64,000 nt of DNA from positions 72,705,021 through 72,769,020 of the forward strand of contig CM034300.1 in NCBI GenBank assembly GCA_019925795.1, in the 5' to 3' direction. The position numbers and the translations under genes are program-made. Shown in pieces: positions 55,939 to 64,000 of this stretch. The notes under the pieces were generated by a model that made no database searches, was not told the DNA's origin, and saw only the letters and a list, made by a program, of their open reading frames with translations. Position 1 is the first letter of the stretch, and each line of letters begins with the position of its first letter. The stretch comes from Dendrobium chrysotoxum (Eukaryota; Streptophyta; Magnoliopsida; Asparagales; Orchidaceae).

Positions 55939-57460
55939 CTATGATGCATCGATATACCTATTTATGAAGGTATGCAATATCAGACATGTGTCAGACACAG
56001 ACAAGCATCCGATACGGTTCGGACATATGTTGGACACGAAGGAAGGATAAGGGAGGACTACAAGAAGGAAGGCAAGCAACTTTAACTCAAAAGGTATTTT
56101 GCTGCTGCTTCTTGTACTGACATTGGAGTATTTTTTTTCTTTACTTTAGTAATTCCATCCTTTTTCTGTTTGTTCTACGAAATTTGTTAATTGATTAATT
56201 TAGTGATCTTGATTTTGGTTATAGAGTAAAATGCCAAAAATATGATGTTTTACTGATCCAATTTATGAGATGCTAAGAGTGACGAATATAAGTAAGTCAT
56301 ATTTACATCTCATTTATGAGATGTGAGATTCTATTTTAGCCAAGATGAAGGTGAAAGAAATAATATATAGACATGAAAGAAAGTCACATGATGAAGACTC
56401 AAATTTTTGGGATATTATCTATACTATTCAGAAAGATAAGTGGGGCAAAAATAACAGACCTCTACATTACTTGGCTCACTCACTAAATCTGAAGTAAATT
56501 TTAAATTTTGTTTCATAATTAATTCTCAATTTATTGAATAATAATTATCTCATTATATTTTATTTTACTATTATTTGAATATATTCAAGTAAATAATGGC
56601 TTCAAAAAGATCCTCAACGAGTCTCTCCACAAAAAGATTTAAAATTTTCAAATATGTGGAAGACAATGCTTGAAGCATTACTTCTCAAAAGAGAAGAAGA
56701 GAAGAATGATCAATATAGAACTTGCTAAATTTTTTATTATTAAGAAGATTTTGATGACCAAGAGTCTTTACGTAATATGTGGAGTATGAATCCAAAAATA
56801 TAGTGGTTGATTCATGAAGCTTCAGCACTTCTACTTCAAACAATTATCATAAAACTTAGTCAAATTTAATCCTCCTCTTGTTGTGAGAGAAATTGAAGCA
56901 CATACTCCATCCAATCAATGACAAGGAATAAAATTACTCCACAAGGGGCTGAATATTTAGTTTATGCGTATACAAACTTTCAGCTTCTATCAAGAAAGAC
57001 TCCAACTTATATGAAAGAAGATAATAAAATATGAGATGTTGTTGGAGATGGATTTGAGTCCCTTGATGATATGAGGATATTAAAGATTGTTGATCTTTCA
57101 CTTGATGAACCAGAATTGAAAGTAATGATATTTATTGAAAATGACATTAAAATCCAAAGACAAATCTCTGAAGAAGCCAATCATATCATTCCTTCTACTG
57201 AATAGTTGAAACTTCATGTACTAGGCATATTATGTTTATATGTTTCATGTTATATTAGACATTTTATGCTTACTTTTATTTTGATACTATAAGCTACAAG
57301 ACTAATTTGATGTTGCTTTATTTTTTTTTTGTCATTCTAAATATTATGTTTTGATTATTTTCTTAATTTTAATGCATGTTATAAATTATAATAATGTGTT
57401 CGCACAATACCTGCATCCTGTACTTTTAATAATTGACGTGTTCGTATCGGTGCAATAGAG
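55939..57460 (+). mobile_element. hAT element with decayed transposase
   Basis: The left end CTATGATGCATCGATA matches the left end of the element at 22706 (CTATGATGCACCGACA). The right end, reverse-complemented, reads CTATTGCACCGATACGAACA. Flanks ACCCTATC (55931-55938) and ACCCAACC (57461-57468) match at 6 of 8 positions if the element is taken to 57460. It carries transposase remains. Confidence 0.6.
56340..57080 (+). pseudogene. hAT transposase C-terminal region, broken
   Basis: Readable parts with frameshifts and stops: FWDIIYTIQKDKWGKNNRPL followed by HYLAHSLNLK (about 56400-56500), corresponding to the hAT segment W-x2-I-x8-W-x4-PLH-x-A-x2-LNP. Further on come WWLIHEASALLLQTIIIKLS and SSSCCERN (about 56800-56895), then RNKITPQGAEYLVYAYTNFQ (about 56925-56985), matching the hAT dimerisation domain (W-W, SS-x2-ER-x-WS, RN-x-L, LV-x-V-x2-N). 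The catalytic N-terminal part is not recognisable. Confidence 0.75.
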
Positions 57461-57660
57461 ACCCAACCAAAGTGTTCCAAGTGTAACCCTCTTCATTATG
57501 TGAATACTCAGAGATAGGCCAAGACCTCTCATTGTTCTCTTTATCACTAGTCTCCTTTCACTCTTCATCACAATTCCTCTCTCCTAAATATGTCTTCCGA
57601 TCAAATATAAACATCTCACAAACGGGTTGAACAAGGGCATTGGAATTCAATGTTTTTTTT

Positions 57661-57720
57661 GAGATTAGAACTCAATCCCTCCTACTTACCAAATGTTTGT
57701 GCTAACCAATTGAGCAACAT
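57661..57720 (-). mobile_element. tRNA-derived SINE-like fragment
   Basis: On the minus strand a degenerate A box (TGCTCAATTGGTTAGCAC) is followed about 30 nt later by a degenerate B box (GAGTTCTAATCTC), the spacing of a tRNA-derived polymerase III promoter, and then by an A-rich run. Both boxes deviate from consensus and no cloverleaf forms, so it is not a functional tRNA gene. Confidence 0.4.
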
Positions 57721-58559
57721 TTATGAAAGACATGCTTGAATAGGATGGATAGATAAGTGACCATAAAGATTGTTTCAACAAAATTAAACCATAATTTCAG
57801 TAAACCATTTGAAAATATAACTAAGCGTTGAAAATTACATTACAGGTGTTGATTGTATCCTCATCAATTCTTTAACAAAAGTAAGCTGAATAGAGAAAGT
57901 ATCGCATAAGTCATAGAAATATAAACCAAAAGCTCATATTGTGATTACCTTTCATATTGTGATAAAGAAGTCATCTATCACATGAATTAAGTCATGATTG
58001 CGTGTCATGAACATAATTCCCAAATACTAATATATTGTACTTTCACCTCACAAGATATGTGGAGCATGTTTGTATACTGACCCTTTGAATATAGACTCTA
58101 GACAGCATGAGGGTATGCAGCTAGACCTATTAGGAAATTGCTCTGGTGATTTGTCTGTTCCAGCATTTTCTTCTAGAGCTACAAGAAAAGGACCATAGAC
58201 AATTTATTAGTCTTAATTTCAATTAGACAAGCTTAATGGAAATTAAAATAGTTTTTTTAACATATTTACGTGGTTGTAGTTGGCTTACTTGTTGGAGTCA
58301 AATTTTGAGATAGACTAGAGCTTAAATAATACTGATTAGCAATTTATCCACAAAGAAAGCATCCAAATATCTCAAAACAACAATCTTATCAAAGCAACCA
58401 CCAGAAAGGCACTTATAGTAGGCCATGTTCTTGTTGACCCCCACAACTCAAACCACGCATAAAAGGACAAAAATGATGAATCAAGTAGTGCGCGGGTTGG
58501 TTCGACATATCACTTGAGGGGTTAAATGACCATCTGATTGTCAAACGGACTGCGCAGTT
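57721..58559. other. AT-rich intergenic sequence, nothing seen
   Basis: No frame with a recognisable domain, no RNA gene, no clear repeat. Confidence 0.4.
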
Positions 58560-59600
58560 GTAATCACAACATCAAATTCTGCCAAGTCGAGGCCCCTCGC
58601 AGTCGAATTCGATGAGATCGGTCAAAAGGCATGACCGACACCCGAAATTACAACATGACGCTGATCAAACTGCATCAGATCGAAAAAACTGACTTTGTCA
58701 TTGCGTCCGGAATGTTGTCAACCTCTAAAAATTATATTTTGTTTATTCAATTTGGGCTATCCAAATTGGGAGCACGAATCCCGAGGCAGCACGTTTATCA
58801 AGGAAAAGAGGCCTCGGCACTACCGAAATGAAGTCCCATCGCAAAACGGACCTCGTCATTGCATTCAGAACATTACAAATACTCAGGAACTACATTTTGG
58901 GTTATCCAGATTGGCGGCACGAATTTCGAGACAAAACATGAATGTTGCTCAGCGCTACTCAAATGACGTCGGATCGACAAACAGACTTCACCAGTGCATC
59001 CGGATCGCCGTCAATACCCTAAATGCACTACCAATTTGTTCAGTTAAGGTGGTGCACGCAAATCGAGGTGATCCCCATGCAAAAATATACAAATTTGTAC
59101 CCAAATGACGTCGGATCGACAAACAGACTTCACCAGTGCATCCGGATCGCCGTCAATACCCTAAATGCACTACCAATTTGTTCAGTTAAGGTGGTGCACG
59201 CAAATCGAGGTGATCCCCATGCAAAAATATACAAATTTGTACCCAAATGATGTCCGATCGACAAACGGACTTCGCCAGTGCGTCCGGATTGCCGTCAATA
59301 CCCTAAATGCGCTACCAATTTGTTCAGTTAAGGTGGTGCACGTAAATCGAGGTGATCCCCCATGCAAAAATACACAAATTTATGCCCGAACGACGTCCGA
59401 TCGCGAAACGGACTGCGTCATTGCGACCGAAACGTCGGCAATACCCTAAATGCACTATCATTTATCTAATTTTGATATCCGGCAAATTCGACACGTTGAA
59501 CGAGGCGATCGACACGTAAATCGAGAAAATTGCACGCTAATCAAAGCAATCTGACTTTGCTAATGCAGTCCTGTCATGCTGAATTAATGCATTAGTGATG
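58560..59600 (+). repeat. Satellite-like tandem repeat, 134-143 bp unit, about seven copies
   Basis: The best copies begin with AAATGACGTCGGATCGACAA at 58961, 59103 and 59245 (142 bp apart), with a fourth at 59388. More diverged copies precede (58827 and about 58650) and a partial one follows. Units share GCRTCCGGATCGCCGTCAAT and AATACCCTAAATGC. The three central units are almost identical, so part of the array expanded recently. Open frames here simply repeat with the array. Confidence 0.85.
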
Positions 59601-59699
59601 AATAACTAATTTGGTTTTACTTATAAAGTTTTAACAAAAAAAATCAAATTCCCAAATGGAGAAAAGAGTCAAATACCAATTAATGCATTACCTAATTTA

Positions 59700-61195
59700 G
59701 CTCAAATCCATTCGTTTAGTCTTCCTGTCACGACTGGCTCGCATTAACAAAATGAGGAATGAAACGAAGTCCAAGGGATTTTCTTTTCCAATCTCATTCA
59801 ACGGTCGCATCCCACTTCCATCTTCCCTATTCAAGCAACTCCAATATTGCTGACCTCCTATTTTTCTACTGATATGCTCTGTCTTGTTCGCCTCTCACAA
59901 GCCTCACTACCCTCCCTGTCGTGAGATCTCTCTGCCCGACCTTTGCAAGGCCAACTCAAGTCTTCCATCTTCTGCAACCAAGTTACTCCTCCAAGCAGTT
60001 GCAAAAGACCCCCAATCAAAGCTCTTGGGCAAGACCTGCTGCTTCATTCCCTAACCACAAGCCACAGCTTTCCCTACATCTCACGACCTCCTGCTCTTCA
60101 CAATCGACTTCCTCTACTATTGCCAAAGCCAATCCATCCATATCTTGCTCAAAACAGCCACTAAAAACCTGCTCTTCACTCTTGTAGGACTCCAGCACCT
60201 CCCTCCCGTCAACCCCATAATAGCTTACGGATCCTTGTCCGCCTCCTGCAGTTGATCACGCTTAGAAGCTCCCTAAGCTTCTTGTAGCCAAATCCCATAT
60301 CTCCCTGTTTATTCAAAGTTCCTGCTACTGACCAAACTCCTATCCGTGTGAAGCCTCTCCTGTCCCCTATACTCAAATCACAACAATCGAGCTCCTCCAC
60401 TCTACCTCCCCATGCTGACTTCTAAACCCACATCCTGCCTTGCCATACCCGACCGACTTCAAGCAGCCGTTCTCTTTTCTCGATGCAACCCGGCCTTTGG
60501 AACCAGCAGAAGATAACGGAGGTGGATATCGGCTCAGTGAGGGGACCGATGGTCTTACTGGGTTGACGGATATTGGCCTGGGAAGTAGGAGGAAGAGCTT
60601 AACAGATACTTTGCATGATGATTTCGACCTTTTTGCCACGGTTCCTTCTCATATTCTACACTCATTCAGTCAAAATACGTTTGAAAATGCTTCTAGCTCG
60701 TTTGTGCTCCCTGATGTCACTGGCACTAGAAACAAATGCTAGTGGTTCTAATCAAGAAGGAAAATGGCTAGATCAGGTTGCCTTGAAATAGAGGTGGACT
60801 GGTCAAGAAAGAAAACAGTTAGATCAGAATGCCTTGATAGAAGTTGTAGCAAAAGGCTTCTTTTGGGAACTGTCGTATGAGTATGCTCTTGGAATTATGG
60901 TGCAGTTGCTGCAGACCTATCATCACTAGATCAGGTTTAGATTTCACTGAAATCAGCTAACCTTTGAGAGAAGCATTTGGTTCTCTACTGGTTTCAAACT
61001 TAAATTGGCAGGTGAAGATTGTGATGGCATTTCCAGTGAGGGGCTTTTAGACTTCCACTTACATGAGTGGAAAATGGGAGTGTTAGGAGTAGATATCTAA
61101 CTGGAAGTGATTTGTCCATTGGGTTCCACATGTGCAATGATCTCTTTGTAAGTTTATGCAACCAGTACTACAATGCAGGAAAATGAAAATGATAA
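59700..61195 (+). other. C-rich then mixed sequence, no gene recognised
   Basis: Pyrimidine-rich from about 59840 to 60440, then mixed. A 100-codon plus-strand frame at 60440-60742 (reading LGSRRKSLTDTLHDDFDLF in part) looks less random than its neighbours, but I recognise no family and see no splice context, so I do not call it a gene. Confidence 0.35.
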
Positions 61196-61320
61196 AAAAA
61201 AAGAAGGAAGAGAGGAGACAAAAAAAAAAAGAGAGGTTTAAAAAAAAAAAGGTTTATTTCAAAAGAGAGAGAGAGAGAAGAAAAGAGAGGGAGAAAAGGA
61301 TTTTACAAAAATAACAAAGA
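61196..61320 (+). repeat. Polypurine tract
   Basis: A long run of A and G with GAGAGA repeats, broken by short T-containing gaps, lies before the hairpin repeats at 61340. A similar tract lies before the related repeats at 7085. Confidence 0.7.
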
Positions 61321-61339
61321 GAAAACTCGTCTCGGCGTT

Positions 61340-61760
61340 TGCAGCACGGCGAACGACCACCTATACACGCTTTTCTCTAGCGTGGTGGGAGGGAATTCGT
61401 TGCGATGCTTGCGACGAGTCGGGAAATCTCCTTCATGCCCTTGACGTGCACGTCGAGCCGGAAAATCGCCCATACACGCTTTTCTCTAGCGTGGTGGGAG
61501 GGGAACCCGGTGCGACGCCTACGACGAGGCGGGTAGACCCTGTACACGCTTTTCTCTAGCGTGGCAGGGACGAATATAAGTACCCGTAGGCGCTTCAGCA
61601 CCTACGGGGAAAGAACTGCTTTTCTTTTGAAACAGGTGCCCGAGGACCCATACACGCCTTTCTCTGGCGTGGTGGGATTGAAGACTTTTTGGCCGCGGTG
61701 TCTACGGACACCTACCGTACACGCTTTTCTCTAGCGTGGCGGGAGGCCCAGTTTCTCGTA
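61340..61760 (+). repeat. Hairpin repeat, CACGC/GCGTG type, five copies
   Basis: Five copies of ACACGCTTTTCTCTAGCGTG (one with small changes) occur near 61364, 61472, 61541, 61650 and 61720, each followed by GYGGGA or similar. Arms CACGC and GCGTG pair around a 9-nt loop. Text between copies is unique, and several copies are close to identical although the surrounding sequence is not repeated. It is the better preserved relative of 7085-7400. Confidence 0.8.
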
Positions 61761-61799
61761 GTTTCCCCTAAACGGGGGAGACGCCGGGAGGCTGCCGAA

Positions 61800-62290
61800 A
61801 TTTCTGGTGAACTTGAGACTACTTGGACTTGCTTGAACTCAAAAGAAGAGGATCAGAACTAGAACTTGAGCTTAATTTGGAACTCCAATGAACATTACAG
61901 GGGACTTTGTTTGGACTTAGACATGCTTTAGAACTCAAGTGACTAATTAAAATTTGAATCTGATTAAAATGAGAACTTGGCTTGAATAAATACAGAAAGT
62001 TTAAAAATGAACATTATGAAACTCAAACTCAATCATAATACAAAGAACTTCGACTCGAATTAACAAGGACTTGAAGTTGATTTGGACAGCAGGGGACTTG
62101 TGAACTTGATGCAATTGACCTAAATGAACTCGAACTGTATCTGAACTCGAACTCAAAAGAACTAAGTGTAGTGGACCTTAAACTTCAGTTCAAATGAAAC
62201 AAAAGACTTATTTTGGATTTGAACTTGTGTTGTGAACTCAAACCAAATTCAAGTCCAAAATTAACTTGAACAATCCAAAAGGAACATGAA
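61800..62290 (+). repeat. Degenerate GAACTTGA/GAACTCGAACT repeat
   Basis: Short words of the type GAACTTGA, GAACTCGA and GACTTGG recur throughout without a fixed period. This is low-complexity non-coding sequence. Confidence 0.5.
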
Positions 62291-63272
62291 ACGATTGTGA
62301 CATTTCATATAGCATTCAGATCAAATCGACAAATAAAGCTAGTGATACTCATATTAATCATGTGAGCGAATATATTTGTCCCTTGTTGTTGGAGGGATTT
62401 GGTATGCAAACGAATGCATTGTTTTCTTATAAGCATAAGGAAATTAGCACACAAGTGAATGTAGCAAGTGGGAGGCCAATGTGTGCGAAGAAATTAACAA
62501 TGGATGTGATCGACCCGATAGTCAGTAACCATCTGCATATAGACACATCGATCTCTTGTGGATTGTTGAAGTTCATATGTCATGAGTTCAATGAGTCTCC
62601 AGCAAACATGAATGAGAGGGTCGTAGTGAACATATCTACCTATCTGCAACAGTAGTAGATATACAGTGGACCAAAGACTACGACGAATGCAAGTATCCAC
62701 AAACCAGTGTAAGGAGATCTCTCATGTATATAAATGACGACAGTCGATGTGTAGTACCCATGGCAGTCTTGTAAGGAGAAATAGTAGTCCTTGCAAACAG
62801 CAACCACAGAGGGATTACAAGGATGATCAACATTCTATGGATGTAAATATACACAAAACATATCATCTACAGATAAGAGTAGTATACATGCAATGCCGAT
62901 GAGGTATTTATAAGTTACTGTAACCAAAGGCAGTGTGTTTGTAGTACACACATAAGACACTTATGAACTGTTGCAGCACTCTTATGATCAACAACTATAC
63001 AATGACAACCAAATGTAGCGATCCCTCACAAGCAAAAGATGACCAATCGGTGACAAATGCAAATGCCTATAGGTCATTGCAAGAGACTTGTTCCATGTCT
63101 AACATATTATCTACAAGTAGACAAGAAAGAATTGCAGCAAGAGCAAGCTCCTACGAGCCAAAGCAGAAGATTCGTTAGTCACTACAATCCATCTGCAGAA
63201 AGCAACCGGTAGTGCACGACAATCTACCTGTATGAAAGCGACAAACAACTCAATCTAGAAGCTGCTACAATA
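62291..63272. other. Non-coding sequence, no gene recognised
   Basis: A 97-codon plus-strand frame at 62362-62655 has no recognisable domain. No RNA gene was seen. Confidence 0.35.
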
Positions 63273-63590
63273 CGCCACCGAATCTGCAACATCTATGCAA
63301 GCAGACAGAAGGCGTACAAATCCCCAAATAAAACCCGTATAATGCCACGCCACCGGATCTGCAACCTTCGTACAAGCAGACAGAAGGCGTCCATAAGCCA
63401 TAACGCCACGTCACCGGATCTGCAACCTTCCTACAAGCAGACAGAAGGCGTCCACAAGCTACAACGCCACGCCACCGGATCTGCAATATTCGTACAAGCA
63501 GACAGAAGGCGTCCATAAACCATAACGCCACGCCACCGAATCTGCAACATCCGTACAAGCAGACAGAAGGCGTTTATAAATATTCTAAAA
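63273..63590 (+). repeat. 61-bp tandem repeat, five copies
   Basis: Units begin with GCCACCGGATCTGCAAC-type text at about 63273, 63349, 63410, 63471 and 63532; the last four are spaced 61 bp. Each contains ACAAGCAGACAGAAGGCGT. The first unit is longer and more diverged. Confidence 0.85.
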
Positions 63591-64000
63591 GTACCCCCGC
63601 ACATGTGCACCTTAATTTATATACACATAGGAACACAAAAGGGGTAAATACAATCATAACCCGCATGGGCCCCGGCGAGCATGTTATTGGTACACACGTG
63701 ACGTCTAGGGATGCTGCGCGGGTCAACAAATAAACCTGAGTTTGAGCCCGATCCCCTAATACGAGTGGATAGGAGTCGACACGGCTCGAACTATGCAATA
63801 AATATTCAGTCACGAAGATGACTGAAATATTTGTTTTACAGTTCATATTAGGCCTTCAAAGCCTCTGACAAAAGAAATTCATTCACAAATGTCTAAAGCC
63901 TACGAAATCTATAAATCTGATCCTCTATCGATAGCCCGATAGAGTCGACAAGGTTCAACCCATAAATACAAATGACCCCATTCTACCCCGATGATGGCCG
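63591..64000. other. Non-coding sequence to window end
   Basis: No gene or repeat recognised. A GGGTCAACAAATAAACC segment near 63720 resembles LTR-type sequence but is too short to assign. Confidence 0.3.

Noticed and set aside
57661..57720. tRNA gene on the minus strand
   Set aside because: Only degenerate A and B boxes are present and no cloverleaf can be drawn; a SINE-like fragment is more likely.
60440..60742. 100-codon plus-strand frame that looks less random than its surroundings
   Set aside because: No recognisable family, splice sites or neighbouring exons; a homology search would be needed before calling a gene.
63273..63590. CRISPR-like array of repeats
   Set aside because: The units are contiguous 61-bp tandem repeats with no unique spacers, in plant nuclear DNA.

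Overview
The window is nuclear DNA from a flowering plant with a large, repeat-rich genome. Evidence: plant LINE, Ty1/copia, Ty3/gypsy (Tat-type) and hAT elements nested in each other, and one plant-type heat-shock factor exon. No bacterial, organellar or viral gene set is present, and almost every open frame outside one polyprotein is decayed or a chance frame. All homology calls are read by eye from motifs.

Layout. 1-544: AT-rich sequence with an ACCGGTT-rich repeat. 545-18375: an old L1-type LINE (copy 1) split into four pieces by three insertions: a 3.6-kb unclassified block with a hAT-like element (3797-7404), a 6.96-kb solo LTR on the minus strand (8953-15913, 5-bp target duplication), and a 1.7-kb LTR-like insertion with tandem repeats (16534-18227). 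18376-22165: a second, 5'-truncated LINE of the same family. 22706-23793: a non-autonomous hAT-like element. 24781-24901: a foldback MITE. 25981-26706 (minus): the second exon of a class A heat-shock transcription factor, with no first exon in view. 27080-28309 and 55069-55927: two halves of a decayed minus-strand copia element, split by the dominant feature, a 26.7-kb Ty3/gypsy element at 28315-55063. Right of it: a hAT element with a broken transposase (55939-57460), a SINE-like fragment, a 142-bp satellite (58560-59600), CACGC/GCGTG hairpin repeats (61340-61760) and a 61-bp tandem repeat (63273-63590).

The giant element has 8.09-kb and 8.08-kb LTRs (TG...CA, 5-bp duplication GAGAG), a tRNA-type primer site, and one uninterrupted 2,980-codon gag-protease-RT-RNaseH-archaeal-type RNaseH-integrase frame. 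My by-eye count gives about 36 substitutions and 4-5 indels between LTRs (about 0.45%), so it inserted recently. The LTRs are unusual: about 3.5 kb is a dense array of short, mutually different inverted repeats, and the 3' end carries a structured block around AATAAA.

The solo LTR at 8953-15913 is a diverged relative on the other strand. Shared blocks include the same three-hairpin 3'-end module, in which stem sequences differ but pairing is kept. Its TATA box lies about 630 bp from one end and its AATAAA about 200 bp from the other, which implies an R region of about 6 kb. I regard this very-long-LTR lineage with a structured transcribed LTR as the most interesting system in the window.
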